From Ryuthela nishihirai (taxonomy: Eukaryota > Arthropoda > Arachnida > Araneae > Heptathelidae): a stretch of 64,000 nt of DNA. Numbering within the stretch: position 1 is the first letter of the stretch; each line of letters opens with the position of its first letter. Below, one piece after another: positions 19,644 to 30,504 of the stretch. The position numbers were made by a program, and so were the translations under genes. Location of the stretch: NCBI GenBank assembly GCA_038380435.1, contig JAWZYU010000001.1, forward strand, positions 13,868,001 to 13,932,000, given 5' to 3'. The notes beneath the pieces are model-generated. The model saw only the letters and a list, made by a program, of their open reading frames with translations, ran no database searches and was not told the origin of the DNA.

Positions 19644-20849
19644 CACTGAATGGACAAATTATTGCATACACCCCAATAACAATATGCGAAGAAGAAATAT
19701 CGCGTCCAATTACGTGGGATGCTGAAACTGGCAATGCCTATAAATAGAGCAGGTCTCTACGCATTGGAAAGCAGTCATGGAAAAGTAATCATGGGTAAAG
19801 GCAGCGATGTAAGTGAATTTGATCATGGCCAGATAGTAGGTGTGAGGAAGGCTAGTTCTTCAATCACCACAACTGCTGAACTATTGGAATTTCCACATCA
19901 GTCCGTCGCACGTGTATACCAATACTACATGAAATACAACCACACTTCCAACCAGCGGAAGAAATGTGGATGTAAACGGGCAATTGACTCTCCAGGTGAG
20001 TGCAGACTGTCTCGCATCGTTACAAGAAATCGCGTGGTTACCGTGGAGCAGATCACGTTGGAATTGAATGAGGGCTCTTCCACAAGCTTATGCACAAAGA
20101 CGTCGTACCATGGAAAAATAGGCTATTGCAGTCTACGTTCCCATGGTGTCCCCTTGTTGACTGTAAAGCATGGAAAGATTAGGCTGCAGTTTGCAAAGTG
20201 AGTGCAGAGACAGGAATCACGTCATCTGGTCTGACGAATCATGGTTTCAACTCTTTCACCCTGATGGGAGGGCGTGTGCGACATAAACCACACGAAGCGA
20301 CAGATTCCGCTTGCAAATTGGACTAATACATGTAGGTGGAAGCAGTGCAGCAGTTTGGGGTGCGTTTACCTGGTCTTCCTTGGGACTCCTCATACCCGTC
20401 GAAACCTCCGTCACCGGCACAAGGTATGTGAACAGCCTTGCCAACCATCTACACCCGTTCGTAACGATTCTCTTTCCGCACCATAACGCCATCTTTCAAG
20501 AGGACAACGGCACGTTGTCCTGTTGAAACCGCATACTTCCGGAGTTGCGGCCAATTGGCTCTAGGAGCATTCATGTGAGTTTGCACTCAAATAACCGCCT
20601 CGATCGCCGGACCTCAACCTATCGAGAATTTATGGGACAATTGGAAAGATCTGTTCGAGCCCACCACCCCCACCAGCAACTGTGAATACTCTTCGACAGG
20701 ATTTCCTCGCTTCATGGGCGGCAATACCACCTCCAAAGTTTTCAACACTTCATTGTGTCCTTACCAAGACGTCTGGCTGCTGTTGTGAGAACAAAAGGTG
20801 GAGCAACAGTTTATTAGGTCGGTGTATATAATAATTTGCTTATTCAGTG
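19644..20849 (+). mobile_element. Tc1-like DNA transposon, inactive
   Basis: About 1.2 kb, flanked by TA dinucleotides (19642-19643 and 20850-20851), with imperfect terminal inverted repeats starting CACTGAAT and sharing CAAATTATT and ATACACC. The transposase reading starts near 19719: helix-turn-helix region (SEFDHGQIVGVRKASSS) to about 20201. A frameshift follows, then VIWSDESWFQLFHPDG with the first catalytic Asp, FQEDNGTLSC with the second, and a stop. The third catalytic block (PDLN and IENLWDNW, about 20608) is again out of frame. The enzyme is therefore broken by at least two frameshifts and a stop. It sits in what would be the intron between the two lectin exons. Confidence 0.93.
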
Positions 20850-20924
20850 TAATAATACTTCAATTCCATTTTTTTAAAATTACCGTCAGTTATTAGCCGT
20901 CCCGTGGCCGAGTTTTTGAATTAT

Positions 20925-21150
20925 AACCGTCCCGTGGCCGAGTGGTTAGCACGCTTGGCTACTGATCTAAGGGACCTGGGTTCGAGCCCCGGATTTAGGC
21001 ATGGATGTGTGTGTCGTTTTTCTGCTGAGGTCCTGCCATCCTCTCAGATCTTCCACTTTGGCATATAAACTGACAGGCTCCTGTCAGACCTCTGTGGCAA
21101 GCAGCTGCTTGAGGGGGTATTTATTTATTTTTTTATTTTTATTTTTTTTC
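20925..21150 (+). mobile_element. tRNA-derived SINE family 2, full-length copy
   Basis: The head CCCGTGGCCGAGTGGTTAGC (A box) and GGTTCGAGCCCC (B box, about 20980) derive from a Ser/Leu-type tRNA. The body contains TTCTGCTGAGGTCCTGCCAT and GCAAGCAGCTGCTTGAGGGG, ending in a TATTTATT-rich tail. It is unrelated to family 1. The first 17 bases of the head (CCGTCCCGTGGCCGAGT) also occur 27 bases upstream at about 20899, a small head duplication. Other copies: 23703-23805, 53640-53770 (minus) and 7795-7847 (minus). Confidence 0.88.
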
Positions 21151-21897
21151 TATGTTACCAGTGAGGAAAACAAGGGGGGTCCCCCCGAGAAACCGCTCGT
21201 CTTATATTAAATCTTAAACTTATCTACCTGCTCTGAAATCCAAAACGAGTTGTTTTTTGTAATTTATTTTAGCCCTTGTTTTTATGTCTGGCATTAAAAA
21301 TAGATTAAAAAAACACAACTATAAAGTCTCATTACATACAGAATATCATTTTAACCTTTCCTCTTCAGTGTAATAATTTACTAATTGGGAAACCCTAGTC
21401 AAGTGTTATTTCCTCCCCCTCTCCGAAACTGAATCTTGGGTACGCCCCTCTTCGTTACAGTCTTAACTTTGCATTGCAAAGTACTTAATTGAATTAGATT
21501 TAAAATCGTTCATTTTAACAGTTTACGAATTTCGTTTTTTTTTTTTGGCGTTAATCAAATAATTTCATAAATATATTTACTCAGTTTTTTGAACAACGTT
21601 TACAACTTGTTACTATTACTTTACTGTTCGTAATTTCAATTGCCTGATTGTGATAATCAGTACAATTTTTGGTCTTGATTAAACAAAGACTAGACAGTTA
21701 TCCGATAGCTTGTCTAGTCTTGTCAAGTGAAGTAATCCGATAGATTACATGACTTTTGATTTGGTTCTGTATCGAATAAATATTAATGATTAAAAAACGC
21801 ATTTATTTATTTCTGTGGTTTGTAATCTGTTCTCTACCAAATTTTTATTCCATTTTATAATTTCAAATCACTAAATAAGCATTATATTTTTTTTTCA
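21151..21897. other. AT-rich non-coding DNA (putative lectin intron)
   Basis: No gene. Small inverted repeats lie at 21688-21719 (GACTAGACA ... TGTCTAGTC type) and 21730-21748 (GTAATCCGATAGATTAC). A perfect GGGGGGTCCCCCC palindrome lies at about 21174-21186. Confidence 0.45.
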
Positions 21898-22087
21898 GAT
21901 TTTATGGATACTTTGTTTTTAGAGGTAATAGGCAAAACGTGACTTGGTCTGTATTTAGAAGAAGTTAACTTCCCTTGGTTTTCTTTGTTTTCTACAAAAA
22001 GTCAGCATCTCTACTATTGGACTGATGGATCTTTAGTTGATTAAGACAACTGGGAAACATTTTGCTCGAAAAAATATCGCAGAGATG
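21898..22087 (+). pseudogene. C-type lectin domain, C-terminal exon
   Basis: A long T-run and CAG acceptor precede the exon, and GAT|GTAAGT forms a canonical donor at its end. The early part reads FYGYFVFRGNRQNVTWSVF. After a stop and a frame change the second half is QHLYYWTDGSLVD-stop-DNWETFC. W-T-D-G-S followed by V-D-x-D-N-W matches the long-loop region of C-type lectin domains, with TAA where a Tyr codon is typical. The in-frame stop plus frame change make this a relic. Good splice sites on both sides suggest it was once a real exon. Confidence 0.8.
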
Positions 22088-22859
22088 TAAGTAAAAATTT
22101 AAACAGTCAATGTGCATATAAATTTCAACAAATGTACACCTATTTACCTCATTTCAATTCACTCATTTCTTAAATAGAGTTAAAATTTGTAAGTTAATAT
22201 TAGTTGCTTTTCAAAGAAGTATCAGTTGAAAGCATTGAACAAAGGGGCCACAGTTCCACTACTTACAATTGATAGGAAATCAAAACATGTTTTATTAAAT
22301 TATTTCACATTTTCGATAAGGAACGTTATATCTCCCATGATATAACTGATAATAACTATTCTTTGTAAATAATAATAACTAAAAACTATTCTTTGACCAA
22401 ACGATTACTAATTTTTATCTGTATTCAACGCCGGTTTCAGAGGGGTGCAAGGAGGCACTTCCTTCCCCTTGAGAATGCTAATAAGGGAAATGGAGACCAA
22501 ATTATTAAATTTGTGCATATTTTACGTATTTTAAAGTTGTTTTATAAACTTCTAAAATGAAAAAAAAAACGTTACACTGCCATGAAAGTCCACAGGCTTG
22601 ACACCCACCACTTATTTTTCTTTAGATTTGGGCCTGTCTTTATTTAATAGTATTATCATGCAATTCAAAATCGATCAAATATCCTCCTTTAACCGAAGTT
22701 TATAGTTAAACGTTTACAGCGAAATACTCTATGAACTTTCAGGAATATTTTAAAGGAGAAAAAATTATTCAAATTTTTCATATTGGTTTGAACAGTTTTA
22801 TACAGAACTTGTGCTTGCCACAAAGATCTGAAAAGAGACTTAATATAATAAGATATAGA
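22088..22859. other. AT-rich non-coding DNA
   Basis: No feature recognised. Confidence 0.4.
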
Positions 22860-23480
22860 GAATATTTTGAAGAAGGCGAAGTCTCAGCAGAGAGACAGGA
22901 ATGAGAAGTCGCTACTACAGATACATAAACTGAAATGAAAAGATAAAGAAATTTGTCCTTGTTCTGTGCAATTGAGATAGTTTGTAGTTTTCGATATCTC
23001 GGTGCTTTAATTGTTCAGAATTTAACCTCGAAACCGCATATAGAACATCTTATTGATAAACTAAGTTTAATGTTAAAAAGGTTTTTACTGCTTGAAGAGT
23101 AGTACCGTAAGAAGTATCGTTTCTATTCAAAACAGAAAAATTAATGTTATAATAAAGAGTAACTACAGAAATTTAGTGCAATTTGAAAAATATTATAAAT
23201 AAGGCATTTTTCCCGCTTAGACATTTACACATTTTTTTAATGCTAAATGTTTTCTTCTCTAAGAGTTCATTGGCGACTGTAAAATAATTATATTATAATA
23301 GTAAATTTAGTGGCTTTAGATATATAATTCCAATCGTGAAAAAGAAATTATGCATAAAACTTATTCTCTTGGACCAAAGATTTTTAATTCATTACCTTTA
23401 TATATATATATACGAAATAATTCAAATGTCTATCTTTGCAAGTGTCTACTGAAGGATTATTTAAAAAAATATTCGCAACG
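22860..23480 (+). pseudogene. LINE (CR1/Jockey-like) reverse-transcriptase tail relic
   Basis: Two protein blocks survive. SFRYLGALIVQNLTSKPHIE (about 22987) matches the F-x-Y-L-G-I region after the catalytic core of non-LTR reverse transcriptases. HKTYSLGPKIFNSLPLYI (about 23351) with a following CLLKDYLKKY matches the GPKIWNSLP C-terminal block of CR1/Jockey-type elements. The DNA between is decayed. This LINE is of a different clade from the RTE copies in the window. Confidence 0.7.
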
Positions 23481-23702
23481 CTGAGTCCCTTTTCGCTATT
23501 TTACTATAATTTAAAATCATCTAATGTTTTTTTTTATTTTTATGTTAAGAATTAAATATATATATATATTCACTGTTTCTTTAAAGATAAACTTAATAGT
23601 CATTAACCAATACGAGATTGCTCCTGGGTTATTAATATCACTTCACAAGCAAATAGAAGAATGCTTTATTCATCTGCAAAAATATACAAAAATATTTTTC
23701 GG

Positions 23703-23805
23703 CTGAGGACCTGCCACCCTCTCAGACCTTCTACTTTGGCATATATACAGGCTCCTGTCAGACCTCTGTGGCAAGCAGCTGCTTGAGGGAGTATTTATTT
23801 ATTAT
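23703..23805 (+). mobile_element. SINE family 2, 5'-truncated copy
   Basis: Begins in the body (GCTGAGGACCTGCCACCCTC), runs through CTCCTGTCAGACCTCTGTGG and GCAAGCAGCTGCTTGAGGGA, and ends with a TATTTATTTATT tail. The tRNA-like head is absent. Confidence 0.85.
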
Positions 23806-24126
23806 TTTTATATGTTTTGTTCTTCTGCATAAATTGTACAGATAAGTATGTATTCTTTGTTCATGTGCATAAATATGCAAATATATGTATATGTAAATGC
23901 AATAAACTTTTCATTTGAAAAAAAAGGAAACATCTACACTTAGATTAAAATAATTTCACAATGAGCGAATATTAATTTAAACTTGCTAGGAGTCAATCTC
24001 AAGCCACGTTTTTAAGACTAAACCGTTATTTACGAAAAATATAAATGAATACACTTATGAGGTAGGGGGATGTCTAGACTAGTGATTTACATTGTTGGAG
24101 TTCCTTCACAATTGAAAGGGGTTTGT
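23806..24126. other. AT-rich non-coding DNA
   Basis: Nothing recognised. Confidence 0.45.
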
Positions 24127-24129
24127 GTT

Positions 24130-24285
24130 CTTTTTTTCTCTGACAGGCGCTTCTGACCACACAATGGGCTAAATGGCCAGGTCACAAGAACCCCAATGCT
24201 CAGAGAAGGTTGTGGAAGGTTGCAACTGGACAGCTGTTAGGAAACAGAGGGATGCTTCTTGTTATTACCATCCAGCGTAGGGTGA
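24130..24285 (-). mobile_element. SINE family 1, 5'-truncated copy (I)
   Basis: The minus-strand 3' half of the family is legible: ATGGGCTAAATGGCCAGGTC, GCTCAGAGAAGGTTG, GACAGCTGTTAGGAAACAGA and CCATCCAGCGT. It breaks off there, where full copies continue. Bases 24286-24559 hold nothing else recognised. Confidence 0.8.
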
Positions 24286-24559
24286 ATGAAGTGAATCACT
24301 TCATTTAATAACCCTACACTGGTGCGCTTTTGTCCGAACACGTTGATCGAACAAAACCGTACAAAAGCGGATTCTGGGAAACCGGAACGGTTTGAGCACA
24401 TTTTCGCTTATTTTCTGCTAGCATGTTTAGTGATTGCTTTTATACCATCACAACTTGCAGTCAAATTAATATTACACAATTTGCCCCTTGCCTTAGAATT
24501 GCTTTCAATTCGACACTTGAAATGCAAGAAAATTGTGTTTCACATTCCATATATAAATT

Positions 24560-25806
24560 AATCATCATCGTAATCATCATCAAGCAGCCATGGGCTACGG
24601 AGGTCCAACCAGACAGTACAATTTAGTTCTCCAAGCATATCCGTTCTTAGCTACATCTGCTACATCTGGCCACTGCACACCAATTCTAACAACTTCCTGC
24701 TTGACATTGTCTGCCCACAACATCCTAGGACTCCCCCTCTTTCAGAGGACTTTGGGCACAATGTTCATAACCCTATTCGTTAATAAATAATTATCCCTTA
24801 CGGGCAACATGATCAAAACAAAGAAGTCTCACTCTGCACAATATTCTGCTCAAAGGAGTTTGCCTACTTCCTTGCCTAACCTCATCATTATTTACAAAGT
24901 TGAATCACCTAATGCCTAAGAAAATGCCTAAGTATCTAGAATCAAAAACATCAAGCTCCTTGTTATCTTGTTTTAAAAGAGTCCATATTTCACTACCATA
25001 ACTAACTCCAGAAAGAACCAAACTATTATACAGTCTAATTTTAATATTTAGATGTATACCCCTATTTCTTCACTCTCTATAGACTCTTAAAAGTCCCGGT
25101 AGCAATCCCAATTCCTTGGGTAATTCCATGCAGTACATCACCAGTATCAGTTACATAGCTCCCAAGATAATTAAACTGTGACACTTGCTCAAGACTGCAA
25201 CCATTCAGATTAACTGAATCACAGCCTGCCTGACCAATTTTCATCACTTTAGTTTTCTCTCTGGTTATAACCAAACCTACTCTACTACCAGTATCATCAA
25301 CAGCTCGAATGAAAGAGTTCATCTCATCAACATCATTTGTCCGTCATTTGTCCAGCATAATCTAAAACAGATATCTTCAGATCTCTAGACCATTTAAGCT
25401 TAAAATCTTTCCTTTGCTGTAAATTTTGCCTAATATAATCAATAACCAAGCTAAAGAGAAAAGGAGACAAAATGCACCCTTGTCGAACACCAGAGGTAAT
25501 GCTAAACCAATTGCTACAAGCCTTACAAACTCTCACACACTACTCAGTGTTATTACAGAAAGCCCTTTATTATATTAACTAACTTTTCTGGTATGCCATA
25601 CGATATCACAATCAACGACAAATTATGACGATCAACAGAGTCAAAAGACTTTTTGAAATCAACAGAGCTAGTAACTAAAGGTTTCTGACACTGCAAACAT
25701 TTTCCAGAAATTGCCTAACTGAAAAAATCTGACCTACATATCCCCTACCACTTCTGAATCCACACTTATCATCTCTCAATTTTCCGTCAACTATATTCTT
25801 AATTCT
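24560..25806 (-). pseudogene. RTE-type LINE, 3' part, left arm of an inverted pair
   Basis: Read on the minus strand it runs from the GFRSGRG region of the reverse transcriptase through ITSGVRQGCILSPFLFSLVI (about 25500), a damaged LDYA block where YADD should be (about 25363), the FNYLGSYVTDTG block (about 25160) and the 3' end GGACCTCCGTAGCCCATGGC, followed by a (GAT)-type tail at 24560-24580. Frameshifts separate the blocks. It abuts the plus-strand copy at about 25807 head to head. Confidence 0.9.
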
Positions 25807-26992
25807 ATTTGGATCAGATATTTTCACTTAGGCAGATTCTTGAGAAAAGTTTAGAGTTTCAGAAACCTTTGGTTGCTACATTTGTTGATTTCAAAATGGC
25901 TTTCGACTCTGTTGATCGTCATAATTTGTGGTTGATTGTGGGATCATATGGTATACCTGACAAGTTAGGTAACATAATGAAAGCTCTCTATAATAACACT
26001 GAGTCGTGTGTGAGAGTTGGTAAGGCGTGTAGCAATTGGTTTAGCATTACTTCTGGTGTTCGACAAGGGTGCATTTTGTCTCCTTTTCTCTTTAGTTTGG
26101 TTATTGATTATGTTATGCGAAATTCACTTCAAAGGAAAGATTTTGGCCTTAAATGGGCTGGAGATACAAAGATTTCTGATTTAGATTATGCTGATGATTT
26201 AGCCCTTTTGGCAAATGATGTTGATGAGATGAACTCTTTCATTCGAGCTGTTGATGAAACTGGTAGTAGAGTAGGCTTGGTTATAAACAGAGAGAAAACT
26301 AAAGTGATGAAAATTGGTCAGGCAGGCTGTGATTCAGTTAATCTGAATGGTTGCAGTCTTGAGCAGGCGTCACAGTTTAATTATCTTGGGAGCTATATAA
26401 CAGATAATGGTGATGTGCGGCATGAGATTAACAGACGAATAGGGATTGCTGCCGAGACTTTTAAGAATCTATGGAGAGTGTGGAGAAATAGGCGTATACA
26501 CCTAAAGACTAAAATTAGACTGTATAATAGTTTGGTTCTTTCTAGGGTTAGTTATGGTAGTGAAACGTGGACACTTTGTAAACATGATAACAGGAAACTA
26601 GATGCTTTTGATTCCAGATGCTTACGCAGTATTTTGGACATTAGGTGGTTCAACTTTGTAACTAATGATGAGGTTAGGCAAAGGAGTTTGCAACCTCCTT
26701 TAAGCAGCATATTGTGCAGAGAGAGACTCCGTTGGTTTGGCCATGTTGCCCGTATGAATAATTATAGATTGGCGAATAGGGTTATGAACAGTGTACCTAA
26801 AGGCCTCAGAAAGAAGGGGAGACCTAGGATGCGGTGGGCAGACAATGTCAAATAGGACCTTGTTAGCATTTGTGTGCAGTGGCCAGATGCAGTAGATGTA
26901 GCTCAGGATAGACTTGCTTGGAGAACTAAATTGCACGGTCTGGTTGGACCTCCGTAGCCCATGACTGCTTGAGGATGATGATGATGATGATG
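25807..26992 (+). pseudogene. RTE-type LINE, 3' part, right arm of an inverted pair
   Basis: A 348-residue open stretch (25809-26855) covers most of the reverse transcriptase: AFDSVDRHNLW, TSGVRQGCILSPFLFSLVID, the catalytic LDYADDLALLAND, VGLVINREKTKVMKIG, FNYLGSYITDNG and the C-terminal LRWFGHVARMNNYRLANRV. A stop (TAG) replaces a Gln codon after PRMRWADNVK. The 3' end ACCTCCGTAGCCCATGACTG and a (GAT)n tail end at about 26992. The copy lacks everything upstream of the QIFSLRQILE block, so it is a 5'-truncated insertion, but its reading frame is one of the best preserved in the window. Confidence 0.92.
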
Positions 26993-26994
26993 AC

Positions 26995-29830
26995 TATCGT
27001 GCAAAGAACTTTCCCTGGAACAGGAAGTATGCTGATACATCTATATTTATCACAAGAACAACGGTCACATTTTTTTAAAAAATATCGAAAATAATAGCTC
27101 TGGTAAAATCCTTAGAAACAATGCCTTTATCATAAAAGATATTCAAAATTTCAATCATCCAAGTGGTAAGCGAAACATTCCCAATTTAGTAGTAATTTCA
27201 TTTACTCATGGGGATTTATTTTGGCTAAGTTTAGAAATAGCCAAAACAAAAAATATTTTCCTACTGTGTTATAGGGCCAAATTTAAAGCTAGTAATGCAT
27301 CTATCATCATTATAAACAATGGGAGTAGAACTAACCTCATTGTTTAGAACGTCACTGAAATACAAAACCCATGAGAGAATTCTCACCTTTTGTAACCTTA
27401 CCTTGTTTATCCTTCAATGCTGTATACCTGTCCGTTTTCTGCCACAGAAAATATTTACTGTCTGGTAGAGCTCTCTGCTTATGTTTGATCTACATAAAAG
27501 TCTGGTAGGTGAGCATAAAATATTTACTGTCTGGTCCTCAGCTTTGTCAGCCAATTGAGCAAGCCAAAGATTCTTCTCAGCTGCTAACTGATCTTTTACA
27601 CGTTTACTGAGCTCTTTGTAATGCTTTCTATTAGGGCTACTAGGGTATTGATTCAGGACATCATTTGCCAAAAAGGCTAAATCATCAGCATAATCTAAAT
27701 CAGAAATATTCGTATCTCCAGCCCATTTAAGGACAAAATCTTTCCCTTCAAGTGAATTTCGCATAACATAATCAATAACCAAGCTAAAGAGAAAAGGAGA
27801 CAAAATGCACCCTTGTCGAACACCAGAAGTAATGCTAAACCAATTGCTACAAGCCTTACCAACTCTCACACACGACTCAGTGTTATTATAGAGAGCTTTC
27901 ATTATGTTAACTTACTTGTCAGGTATACCATATGATTTCACAATCAACCACAAATTATGACGATCAACAGAGTCGAAAGCCTTTTTGAAATCAACAAAGC
28001 TAGCAACCAAAGGTTTCTGAAACTCTAAACATTTTTCAAGAATATGCCTAAGTGAAAATATCTGATCCGCACATCCCCTACCACTTCTGAATCCACATTG
28101 CTCATCACGCAGTTGACTGTCAACCATATTTTTAATTCTATTAAGCACAATCATGGAAAGAACTTTACCTGGAACAGAGAGTAGGCTGATACCCCTATAG
28201 TTATCACAAGAACTGCGATTACCTTTTTTGAAAATGGGAATAATAATAGCTCTGGTAAAATCCTTAGCAACCATGCCTTTATCATAAAAAGATATTCAAA
28301 ATTTCAATCATCCAAGTGGTAACAGAAACATTTCCAGCTCTAAGCATTTCTGTGGTAATTTCATCTACACCTGGGGATTTATGAAGTCTAAGTTTAGAAA
28401 TAGCCAAAGTAACTTCAGATTGTGTTATAGGGCCAACATTAAAGCCATCAATGCATCTATCATCATTGCAAATAATGGGAATAGAACTAACCGCATTGTT
28501 TAGAATATCACTGAAATGCTCAGCCCACCTAGCCATGACAGAATCCTCACCTTCTATAACCTTACCTTCTTTATCCTTCAATCCCTGTATACCTGTCCGT
28601 TTTCTACCACACAAAACATTAACTATCTGGTACAGCTCTCTGCTGTTGTGCTGTCTAACTGCTTCCTCGGCTTTTCAGCCAAGCCATCTAGCCAAAGCTT
28701 CTTATCAGCAGCTAACTGATCTTTTACACGTTTATTAAATGCGTAATTTAAGCTAACTGATCTTTTACACGTCTCTTTAATGCTTTCTATTAGAACTAGT
28801 AGGTTATTGATTAAGGACATTCCTGCAGTTCTTTCTTTCCGAAATAAGCTCAGGTGCTTTATCACTCAGATAATTCTCTCTCTTCTGCTCCTTTTCTACT
28901 AATAGAGTACTGTTAGTGTCCAAAAAAGCCTGTTTAAAATGATCCCAGTGATCCTCAACTTCAGTAGTAAGCATACCATGACTGTCATAATGACTAAGTA
29001 ACGTATCATGGTAAGCTTTGGCTATAACTGGATCTTTCAGAGCTTCAGTATTAAAAGCAAATTTTTTAACCCTAGCACGACACTTTTTAAGTTTAAGTTG
29101 AAACACACTTTTAACTAGGTAATGGTCAGATCCAATTTCAGCTCCCCTATATGACCTGGTATTCCTAACAGAACTAGCCCATTTGCTGTTAATTAATATA
29201 TAATCAATCATATATTCTTATGCAGCCCATCGGGTGAAACTTATGTGTACTTATGTATGTCTCGGTGTTTGAAATGTGTTAGTTATTCGGAATCCATTGA
29301 GTTTACTTACCTGCAGGAGACGCTGCCCATTGCCATTGCAGCTACCAATACCAAAAGGGCCTATCACCCCTCCCCAAAGGTCAGAGTCAATACCAACTTT
29401 GGCATTGAAGTCACCAAGAACAAGGGTAATATCTCCTTTCTTGACAGAATTCAAAATATCCTGAAGTTGTTCATAAAACCTATCCTTCTGATCCTCATCG
29501 GGATCCTAAGTGGGGGCATAACAGCAGATAACATTCAAGTCTTTAACGCTTGTCTGAAATTTTGCTGTAAGAAACCTTTCATTAATGCACTCATATCCTA
29601 GAAGAGAATCAATAGCGTGTCTGCTAAGAAGCAGACCCACGCCTTGGTGATGCTTATTGCCGTTCCTCCCTGAAAAGAAAATTTTAGATAATTTTTAAGG
29701 ATCTGACCTTTATCTGTCCATCTGGTCTCTTGCAAGCCGAGAATATCTAAATTATAAAGGTAGAATTGTTGTGTGAGGATATCAAGAGAAAAATTTCTGT
29801 GCAGAGTCGTCATATTCCAACTACCTATGG
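26995..29830 (-). pseudogene. Chimeric, rearranged RTE-type LINE
   Basis: On the minus strand it starts with the 5' leader and endonuclease: LDILGLQETRW near 29730, LVLGDFNAKVGIDSDLWGG near 29400, and IDYILINSKWASSVRN with GSDHYLVKS near 29150. It continues through linker and reverse transcriptase (ITTEMLRAGNVS, LLSVPGKVL, EQCGFRSGRGCADQIFSLR, TSGVRQGCILSPF) to LDYADDLAFLAND at about 27680. There it jumps back: the frame passes straight from the YADD block into VLNQYPSSPNRKHY, which belongs about 1 kb earlier in the element, and 27000-27415 repeats the segment already present at about 28150-28560. The result is an in-frame fusion (27414-27902) that is not a sensible enzyme. The C-terminal third and 3' end are absent. 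Template switching or unequal recombination would explain it. Confidence 0.9.
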
Positions 29831-30005
29831 AGAGAAAATGGTTAGTGGGATGTTTAAAGAAACTATGTTTATTGAGAGAGGGAATGCCGACAATATCAAA
29901 CAGGCGCCTTATGGCCCCCTACCTATGGAGAGAAAATGGTTAGTGGGATGTTTAAAGAAACCATGTTATTGAGAGAGGGAATGCCGACAATATCAAACAG
30001 CCCCC
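29815..30005 (-). repeat. Tandem duplication of the LINE 5' leader
   Basis: A ~100-bp segment containing ACCTATGGAGAGAAAATGGT, then TAGTGGGATGTTTAAAGAAA and GGGAATGCCGACAATATCAA occurs twice (from about 29820 and about 29920). It corresponds to the leader just before the endonuclease ORF in the copies at 39.6 and 44.6 kb. Confidence 0.88.
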
Positions 30006-30011
30006 TAATCG

Positions 30012-30504
30012 CAGACATACTAACACAATATCATACATACAGAAAGAAAAACCAACATACTAATGCGTATACAGGCAGACAGACGTACTAACACATTACC
30101 ATACATAAGTAGAGACAGAGATATAACAGACATACTAACACAATAACATACATACGGAAAGAGAAACTGACATACTACTGCACATTCCGATAGACAGACA
30201 GCATACACACTAACATTCATAAGTAGAGACAGACATACTAATACAATAACATACACAGAAAGAAAAAATAAGATACTAAAGCACATACAGACACACAGAC
30301 ATACATACCAACACACTAACTGACATATGACAAACATACTAACACAATAACATAAGTACAGAAAGACAAACTAACATACTAAAGCATATACAGGCAGATA
30401 AGACATACTAACACACTAACATTCATAAGTAGAGACAGACATACTAACTCAGTATCATATACACAGAATGAAAAACTAACATACTAAAGCACATACAGGC
30501 AGGA
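30012..30504. repeat. Minisatellite, ~105-bp unit, about 4.7 copies
   Basis: Units begin near 30012, 30127, 30230, 30331 and 30436, each with CAGACATACTAACACAATA, then ACAGAAAGAAAAACTAACAT and ACTAAAGCACATACAGGCAG. Periods are 101-115 bp. It lies between two unrelated LINEs. Tyr/Cys-rich open frames on the opposite strand are a by-product of its CATACTAA-like internal repeats. Confidence 0.85.

Noticed and set aside
20925..21000. Functional tRNA gene
   Set aside because: A and B boxes are present but no proper acceptor stem or anticodon arm; the sequence continues into a SINE body found in other copies.
30020..30337. Cys/Val/Leu-rich minus-strand frame resembling a membrane protein
   Set aside because: Lies wholly within the ~105-bp minisatellite; its composition follows from the repeat.
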